In this document: in pieces, positions 38,284 to 49,287 of the stretch
Position numbering within the stretch: position 1 is the first letter of the stretch
Layout of the letters: the number at the start of each line of letters is the position of its first letter
Assembly: GCA_010015675.1 (NCBI GenBank)
Contig: ML977005.1
Span: 62,001 to 126,000 of the forward strand
Direction of reading: 5' to 3'
Length of the DNA: 64,000 nucleotides
Source of the DNA: Byssothecium circinans
Lineage: Eukaryota; Ascomycota; Dothideomycetes; Pleosporales; Massarinaceae
The notes under the pieces: generated by a model
What the model saw: the letters and a program-made list of their open reading frames with translations, nothing else
Database searches by the model: none
What the model was told of the DNA's origin: nothing
Position numbers and translations under genes: made by a program

Positions 38284-39112
38284 GATTGCGACGTGGGGGG
38301 TTATGTTGCGTCAAAGGGCGGTTCCGGAGTTGTCGAAGAGGTTTGCAGAGGTGGTTTATTTCTCAGCTCGCTTAGCCGAGTGCGCGCACGGGCCATATAT
38401 CACGTGCGCCAAGGCCATCAAGATCTTTCCGATCGACAGGCAAGCACACACTTCATCTCGTCGCTGGTTACATGAACACTCTCTGCAACGTTATATTGAG
38501 CATCAGGGTCATGGATACAAGATTACTATATTTGTATGCTGTATCTGCGCGAGCTATCAACTCTGAATGCTAGATCACAAATGGACCAGGAACTCCAGGA
38601 ACGCCCCCAGACTTCCCGCCTCTTGACCACCCCAATGCAAGCCAACTCGACGCGCCTACATGATTGAGTAGCCGCCCCTTTGGTAACGCGATGATGCGCC
38701 GTAGCGACCGGTCCCATCAGAAGACTCGCAACACTCCATTAAGCCTTGACTGGTGAAACCATTGCAAGGCTTCGTTTTCGCATTGCCACGCGTGTTGGAG
38801 CTCCAACCGCCTCTCCACCTCGCGCGTTAATTCACACTGCGTTGCTCTTCCTGAGCCAAGGCTACTCGTCGACCGCCTGGCCAACAAAAGGAATCCGTCG
38901 CGTCTTCTACGCAGAAGAGGTTGTCGCGGACCATGTCTCGCGGGTTGTGAGCATTAACTCCAATGGATTCCACCCTTTCCGAAAGGATTGTTGCCTTATA
39001 AAGGAATAACGGGGTAGTAAGGTATTGTTTTGATGATTTTCGTAATGGCGTCGATCAGGGCATGGTGCCCTTCCCATTCGATCGTCGATCGCTTCTCAAT
39101 CCATCCTTCTAG
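38284..39112. other. Intergenic: eS1 promoter and 3' flank of a small gene
   Basis: Upstream of eS1 and downstream of the 150-residue gene on the same strand. I see no gene; frames over 60 codons lack features. Confidence 0.55.
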
Positions 39113-39620
39113 TCATGTCTTGACTCCAGCGCCCTCTTGACGCTCCCTTTCGTACGGATTTTGTTGCTGGCAGAACCTCTCAAAGTCGGGGAAGCTAATG
39201 TAACCATCTTCTTACAGTCAGCTTATACTTTCTCAGGTTCTTGTGTATCACAGAAGTGCGCATACCTTGTTGCCTGTATTGACGGACGTAGCGGGCGCTC
39301 TCACTTCTCCATACACCGGGCCTCTCGGGAGAGTAATGCGGGCTCGAGTGCATCTCTGCCGTCCTGGAGTCTGGAGTCACCATAGGGCTGGAAGGTGTTT
39401 CGCCTCTTGGCGTTGAAGGGTTGGAAGCAACCTTGGCGAGGAGAGTTGAAGCCTTGGTTGGACTGCCAGTTCCAGAGTCTCTCCGGGTGACGACGGGTGC
39501 ATGTGTGGTGAGCAATGGCGAAGAAACCGTTGATGGCGTCAGAGGTGGCCGGCGGCTGCCTGATCTTGACTGTGGTGCTTGTGTTGGGAGCGAGTAATAG
39601 TATCTGTTGTTGTTCGCCAT
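39113..39620 (-). CDS. Small unknown protein ending in an EDGYISFPDF-type motif
   Basis: Two exons, 39266..39620 and 39113..39210, encode 150 residues. The 55 nt intron (GTATGC...TGTAAG) has a GCTGAC branch site. The start MANNNRYYYSLP is followed by about 90 Ser/Thr/Pro-rich residues with repeated SP and TP pairs (possible proline-directed phosphorylation sites). It ends in a more ordered segment: SARYVRQYRQQ, then across the splice EDGYISFPDFERFCQQQ. I do not recognise a named family. The abrupt change from disorder to a dense aromatic-acidic C-terminus suggests a short binding module. The intron read in frame gives a stop, which supports splicing. The frame stays open above 39620, but the residues there do not look like protein. 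Confidence 0.65.
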
Positions 39621-42600
39621 GTTGATGGTTTGGTGGAAGATGGAAGATTGAATGACGAAGAACAAAGAAACGTAGGGCGAGGTAGCAATAGTAATAACGA
39701 GCCTCGAGGGCCCGCCGAGACGCCATTCACCCCATACTACCAGCCTACAGCAAGACCAGGGATCCCCTGTCACCGCCAGCTGCATCAGCAGCCGGGCCCT
39801 AGCACTCCGCATCGACAGTTTCTCGACCCTGGCTGTTGTATGCAATATGCACGCCGCAGAAAACGTGGACCGGTAGCCGACAAGGAGACTGTCTGCGCTG
39901 TCGTCCGTTCATACGTTCTGACTCGCACCCAGCCCACACATGAGCGCTTGGTCTCTCAATCAATTTGTTGTAGTAGGTAGACGACGCCTCTGTGCTGCAG
40001 CATGAGTTGGCCACGAATCTTGTCCATTTAGTCACGCCGTTAGCTCTCAAAAAGGTTCAGAATCCCCCCGAACGCGCTGACGGTAGGTGTATTGAACTGC
40101 CTTGCCTCCTTGTTTCTTGCTCGCTCCGGCAGTGCGGGTTCCATAGCGGCGGGGTCACGTATTGCCAGCGAATCGGGATGATGGCGGTCCTTGATTCAAC
40201 GAAACCGCAGCTGTCATGCCAGGAAAGCCCGTCCGCGGGTAGCTATTGGGAACAAGCCGCAATCCTTAGGGCAGACAGGGCAGGCCAGTTCGGCTTCGTT
40301 CCTTGATGCCGCACGCGATGGAGGCAGCGGCCTGGTGGATGAGATGACGACGGGCTTTTCCCTATCCATTATCGATAGGGCCACGAGGTGGTTTGTGCGA
40401 GCGCTGATATGATGCGGGACGTCACCGTTGATGCCGTCTCACCTGAAGCCTGCTTCGACGAATCGACAGTCTCTCACAGCGTGACGACAGTCGCAATTTA
40501 TTATGCTTTTTCTCTTCCAGAGCGGCCGAACAAAAGTACAATGACATCGTGTGGCTTCCATCCCGCATTGGAACACCCACTCAACAACAAGTCAACAATC
40601 CCACGCCTGTACGCCTTCCAAGGTTGCGTCTCCCACTCCAGCCCACCCCTTCTATGACGAATCTTCGAGAAAATGGAACATTATTACTGCCGGTAATTAT
40701 TTCTTCCTGCACGGTCGTTGCGGGACGATTAAGCGGCGGCCACGTACAGTACATCCGCCCGGCAATGGCCGCCCCTCCACCTATCGTCTTTAATGCCTCG
40801 TCTCACGATCCCATCAACCAGGCGTCGTGCCTCCAAATTACGAGGCCTTCCTTCCAATTTACTAATTACTCGAGAACGTGATAGATGCTCAAAGCTTCAA
40901 TGTTCACGAGTCATGTGCAAAGGGCCGATCTGAAACTTTTTCGTCTGATTGTGAAGCCGGATGCCCTTCCCCGTCGGCTCGCTCACACAATTCTGGAACC
41001 TTAGATTACAAGGCGTGCAAGGCCGTCTGCGCCGCCCACTGTCAAACACCCAAGCCGCGGGTCTTGCGTCTAGATTTCCTCGTATTTTCGGTCGAGTAGA
41101 ATCACTCTAGAAATGACGTTGCCATTTTGGTCGTCTTCTGAATCTTGAGTGCCGAGAGGAAGACACCTGTCTCACCATTATCTCACCACGAACCATAAGC
41201 ACAGTCATAAAATCGCTGCGATATTCGCCATCCCCCAAAATTCCCGTCACATGGGCATTCCAGCAACGCTCCGGACGTCGGCGGCTGAATCTCGACCTAA
41301 CATTACCCCTCGCCCGCTACACCGGTACAAAATTCCACCCACACAAACGCCCAAATGCCATGCTGCCCAGTCCGTTATGAAAGCGCCAAACTAATACCCA
41401 CTACCAACGTCAGCTAATGTACCTTGTGCTCTATACAGCGCTTGCCCCTTATTGCTATTGTGGGTACGTACCTGGGGACCGGTTAGGTAAGCTATCTTGT
41501 GACACGATTGCCGCCCACATGTGCATCTCCCGCTGCCATCGGCGCTCCTCTTTCCCGAAAAGGAGGATTGACAGATTTGACAAAGCAGGAGCCATGTCGT
41601 GCACCACCTCGCGTTATTCATCAATTTTTCAAATGTTGTGATGGGATCACAACTTGAGTCGTCTCTTCGCAGTGAAGGCGAGCATCCTCTACCAACGTTT
41701 CGCCAAAGAACAAATAAAGTTTCGTATGCCTTCGACACCACCGGAGAGCTTCCGCATGGCCTTATCATATTCTGGGTTCAGTTGGCAACGCGACATGTGG
41801 TGAGATTACCACGGTCCACTAGTGAAAGAGGTGCTGTGCATGGCGGTATGTCTTCACCACATCCGAACAACATGTGATACGTCTCCTTTCTTATCAAGCT
41901 TCATCTCAATTCCTTCATATCTCCGTCGATTGAATGGCCTATGATTCAGGTAGTCGACTTAGCTGTATCCTTATGCTTCGACCAAGATATGCGTATGATG
42001 CAGCATATCGTAATCATAGGAGCATCGTGCCGAGTTGGCAGATTGGTTTTTCATAAGCTCTCACAACAAAGTTTCCCTATTTCTATAAATTTATTGGCTT
42101 GATCTACTGACAAGACCATTGTGCATTACAGAAGACAATAGCACAACCCTTCAGCCGAGGGATATTCGTCTCTTTCGGCACAGGCCAGCATCACAATTAA
42201 CGATAACCTCCCAACATCTCCATCCGATGTCAGAGAAGCATGTTGTAAGGTTCATTAAGGCAGAGCGATGAAAGTAGAAGCTTGGGAGGGTGGGTTTTGG
42301 AGCTCCTACCACCGTTATGGGGACTCAGGAGTAGTGTGGCTGATCGCTTGGATGCGGTCAAGGAAAGGGGTTGAGATGAAAGACCGCTTGTTATTTTGAA
42401 CCGAGATGACATACTGTATTTAATAATCCACTTCTTCTATTCACCGAATAAGTCTTCATGTTGAAGCGATGTTGAATAGATGGCCAAAGTCTCGGCTTGC
42501 AAGCAGGTTCTCAAACAGATATACCTAGGTACCACGAGACATGCACTTGTGCAAAAGCCACCTGCAAGTCCCACCTCGAAATCCCCTCTCGGAAACAATA

Positions 42601-43399
42601 CCATCTCCAACGAGCATTCCCCCAATAGCCGCGGAAAAAGAAGAAAAAGAAATATATCAATGTTCTATCCAACAAGCGCGCGTGCCCTGCCACACTTCCA
42701 TGCAAGCCCCTCCTTATCCCATCCTATCCCATCCCTCTAGATAGCACACCACCCACACCACTACAACCCTCGAGGATGCAAATCCGGTATAGCAACAGGA
42801 AAAAAGTCCCGCCTGCACGTCACCCCACCCCCAGCATCTAGAACCCGCGCCGATCCTTCTCGAAGCGTTGAATTGCCGATGCCCGACATGCACTGTCCTT
42901 TGTAAAGGTACTCGCGGTACCTAACAGTATATATTGTACAGCCTCATAGGGTGTGGGAGAAGTCCCCTGCTTGCAAGATAACCGCCACTTTCCAGAACCC
43001 CCTCCAACCAGGCCAGACCAGATAAATAAAGACTAAAAATATGCTGCTCCCCGCTATACACGTACACCTATATGATGCAAACACTAAGGTATCTGACGCT
43101 TTGCGCGTTACACTATTATTATGAGAAAACAAGGCGGGATTCGTGCAAAAGCCGCGCCAGCCTTCGCCTTACCCGCCACTCCCCTCCACTCCACCGGTCG
43201 CACTCCACTGCAGCCCATCTCTGAGTCGTCCGGGGGGATCCAAGGTCATAAGTCTCCTCACAAGAGAATAGCAACGATCAACACAGCGAAAGGCACTTTC
43301 CCTGGACGAAGCTGCGACGTCAAGCTTCTCGCCAACGAGAAAAGGAAAAGAAAAGGATCTCGGGATGGTCGAGAACTTCGCGCAGGGGCGGGCCGCTCC

Positions 43400-43447
43400 G
43401 ATTCAGATTCAGATTCCAGATTTCAGATTCAGATTCAGATTTAGATT
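43400..43447. repeat. Imperfect GATTCA hexamer array
   Basis: About eight GATTCA or one-base variants (GATTCC, GATTT) in a row, read directly from the DNA. A shorter relative occurs at about 53937-53957. Confidence 0.9.
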
Positions 43448-43692
43448 ATTGCAGCTTTTCCGGGTTTCGGTTTCGGAGTCCGCCTTATTTCGCTGCCTTG
43501 GAAGTTCTGCGCTTTTTCGTGGCTGTGGTATCTAGCATGTATGATACCGTCTGGTTGCGTGTGGAGTGTGGTAAGAAGAAGTGCATGTGAAGGGACCTCA
43601 GGGTGTATCTCCCGCCCATTTTCGTGAGTCATCGCGGTAAACGCTCATACCGCCGCAAAAAAAAAGAGGCATATGTAAAGCGAACAGGACCT

Positions 43693-43712
43693 ACAGTACA
43701 GTACAGTACAGT
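43693..43712. repeat. (ACAGT)4 microsatellite
   Basis: Four perfect ACAGT copies followed by ACT, in the gene-free stretch. Confidence 0.92.
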
Positions 43713-44486
43713 ACTAGGAACATGATATATAAGTGTCGCAACACGCGTTTAGCAGGCACCAAAAAACACCTGGGACTTTGCTTGATCGATACTAATTTCC
43801 CTGCACGTTATCTGGAAACTAGATCCCTTATACGAGAAAGAGGGGTCTTCGCGTATGCGAGACTGTGGCTACAGAGTGCAGTCTGATGGTAGGGTTGCAG
43901 GACCAGATGCAGACTGCAGGCTTCTGCAGCTGTGAAAGGCAGGGTAAGACTCGGAGAAAGTAAAGTGCATGTGTGCGTGCCTTCCTGGTTGGTTGCTTCG
44001 GCCCGGAAATATCACGAGAGCGGTCCGAGAGTGCCGGTAACCCAATCCCACGCTTTGCCGCCGACCGACGTCCTGGAGCAGCGGCAAAGCGTAGGATAGG
44101 ATGGTGTACGTAGGAGCCGGTCCAATAGCGATTGCATGAGGTATACACATCATTCGCGGCCCCCCGTACGGAGGATTTTGCAACATGATTAATTCATCTC
44201 ATTCATTGGTTTCTGGATCAATCAATTGTTGTGCTTATCAGATAGGCTACCCACTCTCTTTCTAGACAGTGTGATTCACACTGCTTGAGGCCTCAGAAGA
44301 TGCATTACCGAGCTGTGCTTTCGACGCATGCAGTCATGCTTGTGGCGAGACCAATTACGCAAAAGCTGACCTGCAGATGACCTACCGATCGCTTCTCTAA
44401 TCCAACCCGTCTTCCCCCATACTCCCGCTTTTCTGGTACCGCCAGCAGGCCAGGCCAGGTAACGTAAGTGTCAATAACAGCATCGC

Positions 44487-46575
44487 TCAGTGCTATGATT
44501 GGAGTTAGTTTATTTCTCTGTTACCAAACGATAGAAGGAGGAGACAATAAAGACTGAATACACACATCGATGTCCTCCCAACCACGACCTTTGACATTAG
44601 ATAGTTCTTCCATGCTCATGACATGACCAGTTGTGACTGTAGGTTGAGTGTCAGCCTTGTTACCTCAATAAATAGGTCGCCGTTAGGCAGCGGACAGGGT
44701 GGGGCTTACAGTAGCCGGCCTGGATCTTTGCATCGATTTCGACCCGGCTATCCTCGGGAATCAGGTCCTCTGGAATAGGCACACGCTCATGGATAGGGAT
44801 GCCTTGTTCGACAATGGCGTCGTGCTTCATGCTGTGAGACGGTTAGCTTACTTCTTTGGTTATGGGAATCGGATGAGCGGAATGCGGAGCTGATGGGCGA
44901 CTTACTTGGACATACTGAGCATTCTATCAATTTTTTTGATGCCGAGCCAATGTAGGATCTGTATTGGTGAAGGGTTAGTGACTGGGTGTTGGGTATACTG
45001 AAACCGTTCACGAATAGAGCGCACAAGTGGGAGATAAGACTTACATCTGGCATTAGAGCTTGGAACCGCACTAAACGTTGGCGTGCGAAGTCAGTGTATG
45101 TCTCACATGCATTTTGCACACTGGCATTACTTACTGTCCTTCACTCCTGCTATTGATTCAGTCCTCTTGAAATACTCGCTAGCTCTATCCTCTCCCCTCT
45201 TTCGGGCGTTGTATACGAGGTACTTGGTCACCTCACCAAGCGCTCTGCCTTCTTTACGGAAGTAGATGACGACACCGCTGCCGCCTTTCTGAGCTTCCTT
45301 CACGGCCTCCTCAACGCCAAAGATGAGGTATGGGCGGCAGGTGCAGATGTCGGAGCCGAAAACGTCGCTACCGTTACACTCGTCGTGGACGCGAAGGGCG
45401 AGACGAACATTGGGATCCGACATTTTGGCTGGGTCGCCAAAGATGTAGACGGTCAGTCCACCGATGGGAGGAAGGAAGACTTTGATGTCGTGGCGGGTGA
45501 TAAGCTCGGGATAGGAGCCTCCAGTCTCTTCAAACAACGTTCTGCGGAGTGTTCCTTCATCTGAAAAACATTAGTAAAATCAGAGACGTACAGTGACACG
45601 TCAAATGTCTGGCAACGCTTTCCAAGTTTGGCCCTGCTAACACTTCTTCCCTAGTACTGTAGGTGATCGAGTGAACTTACCAATGCCGAAGCGTTCAGCG
45701 ACACCTGGGAGATACCATACTGGCTCGACCGCGACTTTCGTTACTGCGAGCTCACCTGTCTCGTTCAAACAGATTTTGCCATCAGGCACAAGACGGCCTT
45801 TTTGCACACTGGTCTCGAGCTCGGGAAGCTTCATGTGGGCCTTCGTAATGGCTATTGAAGGCCTGATCTCAACATTCTCACTATCCATGACGCTCTTGTA
45901 CAACCATGGAGCAAGATGGCCAAGAGGATCCATGGCGACGATTTTCTTCTTGTCGCTCCATTGAGAGAAAGGACCAATGGTTGCGGCAGGCTCGGTGTTT
46001 GTGAAGTCAGGCTTGTGGTCAATGTCGAGGTTCTTGCTGGCCACGGCGAGAGCATGGTAGATGGAGTACGATCCTCCATGAGCACCGATAGCTTTGGTTG
46101 TCAGCGGAAGGTGACGTTACGTGGAGAGGGACATACCATTGCGTCTTCGGATGGTGTTTGGATGCCTAGATACCACTACAGGCCCTCGAACATTTGGATC
46201 CTTGTGACCCCAATCCATGGGCAAAGGGTCAACGCCAGCCTGGCCAGGATATGAGGTCAAGATGATCTTGGACGTCTTTGACACACTCGCTCGACGAGTA
46301 GAAGCATCAATATTGGCAGGTGGTTGCTCATACTGTTTGCTAACAGCTTCTACGGTCTTCTCCGACTCCGCTTCCTTCGCCTTGTCAGGAGCGGTTCCAT
46401 CTGAAGGACCGACCTTCGCCCCGTCCTTGATCTGCTTGATCTCTGCCAGCATATTTACACGCCCGTTGATTCCGTCTACAGCTGATGCAAGCTGGACGTT
46501 CTCCTTTCGCAATGCCGTCAACTCCTCCAGGATCCCTTTGAGGAGAGCATCACTTGTAGAGCTTTCAGTGGACAT
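44487..46575 (-). CDS. URC1: URC1-type GTP cyclohydrolase II homolog (uracil catabolism)
   Basis: Eight exons: 46137..46575, 45681..46091, 45135..45560, 45045..45070, 44906..44958, 44710..44831, 44566..44636 and 44487..44492, for 517 residues. The last exon is only CAC TGA, giving the family ending GRGWEDIDH; a branch-like CTAAC and CATAG precede it. An N-terminal coiled-coil-like segment (ILEELTALRKENVQLASAV) precedes AIGAHGGSYSIYHALAV. The GTP cyclohydrolase II core keeps the zinc cysteines in CNGSDVFGSDICTCRPY and the catalytic-Arg region FRKEGRALGEV. In yeasts with the URC route, Urc1p is required for uracil degradation and is related to, but distinct from, riboflavin-pathway Rib1. The long N-terminal half marks it as the URC1 group. 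A UPRT gene lies 1.3 kb away across Elf1. Confidence 0.9.
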
Positions 46576-47076
46576 GATGGGCTTGTATCGCTCGCTGGAT
46601 TGCAATGACAAAGAGGCAATCTGGACAAGTAGGAGAGAGAAAAGAGGAAACGTGCGACTGTGTGACCTATCGGAATCGGCCGCTAGCTGTAGACAATGAA
46701 GTGATGATTGCCGAGGGTTGATTGGGTTTGAGATATATGCGGAGTTTGCTGTTTTGCAAACGAAAAGAAAACAAAGATGGTCAGTGGAAAAGACGGTACC
46801 GTCCTCAAAGGAATGGCGGGGAGATAGTCGCGTGCCGCTGCCTGATTGGCTAGCTTTATCGATGCTTAGGCAGGGACACAAGAGCGAACCAGGCGGTGGA
46901 GGCCTTGGCAGAGCGCATTGGAGCTCTCCACCATTGAACAATCACTGCACGCTTCACGACTCAACCTGCAAAGCACACTCACCGTTTCCCACAACCTCGA
47001 AACCCCGAAAACTACCCCTTTCACGTGTATCAACTGTCCAAAGTCTACACACGACAACACTCAAACACAAAGCGAA
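46576..47076. promoter_or_regulatory. Shared divergent promoter of URC1 and Elf1
   Basis: 501 bp between the two start codons. The frame of the first URC1 exon stays open to 46941, but that part is not protein-like, so I treat it as leader. No specific factor site is claimed. Confidence 0.5.
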
Positions 47077-47607
47077 ATGGTAGGTTGCACACATTCCTCG
47101 CACAGGCGCATACTGACAGCGTACAGGGCAAACGTAAGTCATCCAGCAAGCCGCAGGGCCCCAAGAAGGTACAAGATCCCGAGTCGCATAGCATAACATG
47201 ATGAGGCTTACAAGTTTCACAGAAGGAGAAGCTCCCCACGACCTTCCAATGCCTCTTCTGCAACCATGAGAAGTCTGTCTCTGTATCCATCGAGAAGAAG
47301 TCGGGCGTCGGCAACCTGCAGTGCAAGGTGTGCGGCCAGACGTTCCAGACGAACATCAACTGTATGAATATAAATTGATAAATGTGTGGAACAGAAGAAT
47401 ACAAGCTGACTGCTGGCAGATCTCTCCGCGCCCGTTGACGTCTACGCCGATTGGGTTGACGCTTGCGATGCGGTCGCAAAGGAGGCAGCGGCTGGCGCAG
47501 CTACGAGCCGATCCACAAACCGCACTGGTGCGCAGCCTAGGGTCGCCGAGGAGAATTTCATCGAGGAGGACGATGCAGATGCAGAGGGTGAATACGCAGA
47601 CGAATAA
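47077..47607 (+). CDS. ELF1: Transcription elongation factor Elf1
   Basis: Four exons, 47077..47079, 47127..47168, 47223..47361 and 47420..47607, encode 123 residues. The first exon is the ATG codon alone; the next begins [14 protein letters not shown], the conserved basic N-terminus that needs a Met immediately before it. The zinc finger is FQCLFCNHE...CKVCGQTFQ with two CxxC pairs, followed by [19 protein letters not shown]. The tail is acidic. Elf1 is a small zinc protein travelling with RNA polymerase II through chromatin. The gene converges with the UPRT gene, their stops 317 bp apart. Confidence 0.95.
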
Positions 47608-47924
47608 GCGATGCGGAGGAGTAATGCGAAAGACATGATTTGTACAACACGGGACGGTATCAGTTGTGGCGTGCACGGCGTCTGAGGGATATTAGGTTTC
47701 GTCACATTGGGCATTTTGATCTATACCATGGGATGTAGGAACAGGTCGGAAAATGGGTGGCGCTTTGGTATGGGGGAAGGTTTTTTTCAATGATGTCGCG
47801 ACAAACACATCCGAACTTATTTGCTTATTGCTGTGTTGGTATGTGACACTGGCTATCCAGATTGATCATCCTGTTCAGACCTTTGCTTCCATTCACGGAC
47901 TACTTTAGCCAGAGACATCCTCTC
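47608..47924. other. Gap between convergent Elf1 and UPRT genes
   Basis: Shared 3' flanks with a T-rich run near 47780-47790 on the plus strand. I see no gene. Confidence 0.6.
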
Positions 47925-48759
47925 TCACATGGTATAGAAGCGGTCGCCAAAGTCACCGAGCCCGGGTACGATGTAATTCTTCTCGTTCAGCCCTGCATCC
48001 ACAAAGGCTGTCACAACCCTCACCTTCGGGAAACGGTCAGCAAAGTTCTTTGCCCCCTCTGGACTGGCGATCAAGTTGAGGAAGAGGATATGCTCTTCAG
48101 GTACGCCTCGAGACTTCAGGACCTCAATAGCCATCAGAGCGGAGCCACCTGTGCACCATTAGTACCCTATCGCATGTGAGCCGCACAAGCAACTGACCTG
48201 TAGCCAACATCGGATCCAACAGTAGCACCCATCGGTCAGCAATGTCTTCCGGGAGCTTGTCGTAGTACAGCTTCGGCTTGGACGTCTCCTCGTCACGCTG
48301 AATCAAGATCTTGCCTATCCTTACCGAGCGACAACAATCTCGTAGACCCTGCTCCATAGATTCTCCCGCCCGCATAATCGACACCCCACAGATCTTGCCC
48401 TCGAACTTGACACCAGCATAGGTCCTCCCCACTGGGGTGGTGATCTCGTGTCCTACAACAGGAAGGTGGTTGAGACCCTCCTCGACTAGCAGTCGAATGA
48501 TGCGGTTAGAGTAGAAGATGAAGTCGGCGCGTCCTGTATTTCGGTCTCGAATCATTCTACCAATTTGTCAATTCATTGTTTGAATGTACAAAGATAATGA
48601 AGGCTATTACGTGAGCAGCGCTATCAGTTGAGGCGTCTGAGGCAGAATGTGAACATTTTTCTGTGGCAGAGGCGTGGACACGGTTGCAATGGGTTTCTGG
48701 CCAGCTGGACGGTACTCAGGACCAACGGTCTGAGAAGGAGGCTGAGAATCGGAGGCCAT
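47925..48759 (-). CDS. FUR1: Uracil phosphoribosyltransferase
   Basis: Three exons, 48611..48759, 48198..48556 and 47925..48148, encode 243 residues. The enzyme makes UMP from uracil and PRPP. The PRPP loop is LLLDPMLATGGSALMAIEVL, split by the second intron at GG, and the uracil-binding end is YIVPGLGDFGDRFYTM. Earlier segments VGRTYAGVKFEGKICGVSIMRAGE and IGKILIQRDEETS are standard for eukaryotic UPRT. The N-terminus (first 40 residues) is Pro/Ser/Gln-rich. The call is FUR1-like; in yeasts with the URC pathway UPRT activity is also required for uracil catabolism, and a URC1 homolog is close by here. Confidence 0.95.
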
Positions 48760-49287
48760 TTCGTATTTGTAGGTCAGGTATCGACTGTGACTTGAAGCGA
48801 GCGGGGATGTTGAAAGTGATTTTTGCGACGTTCGAGGGCTCGGGGTGTGGTCAGATTTCTCCAGGACGTGGAGACAGACTTGAACGACCTTGTCCCGTGG
48901 AATTGAGGGGTCAAAAGTAAGAGAGGTAGAAGTTCAGGCCTCGAAGTCCAGGCCTCGTGACTATCGGCGAGCTCCATCGCATCCAGCCTGACCGCCCGCC
49001 GGTTAGAGCCTAGCGCGAATACTAGCACGCAGACCCTGCACTGCCACGGTGCCACCGCGTTCGTCACTGCTTTCCGTGCCGGCCCGCTTTCGCCTTCAAT
49101 ACAACACCGGTTCCAGACGACACAACAACAAACCGTCCAACCCCACACGCGTTTGCACTCCCCATCCCGCATCACGCCGACGTGTCTTGAAAACCCGCGA
49201 CTTCACTGCGGACCTTGCTAAACTGCCCGTCCCAACAATGCGCGTCTAAGCCGGCCTTCGCAGTCAATAAGAGACATCCCAAGGACG
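48760..49287. promoter_or_regulatory. Shared divergent promoter of UPRT and WAPL
   Basis: 528 bp between the two divergent start codons. No named site can be assigned by eye. Confidence 0.5.

Larger units (their letters stand above)
39621..44486. other. Long gene-free stretch (about 4.9 kb)
   Basis: No frame above 125 codons shows a domain, splice logic or family resemblance on either strand. Short repeats occur at 43400-43447 and 43693-43712. I find no transposase or reverse-transcriptase signature and no tRNA-like B box. It may hold long 5' regions, noncoding RNAs, or decayed sequence that I cannot identify by eye. Confidence 0.5.

Noticed and set aside
39621..44486. Possible transposon or tRNA cluster
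   Set aside because: No transposase, reverse transcriptase, long terminal repeat pair or A/B-box pair could be found by reading.
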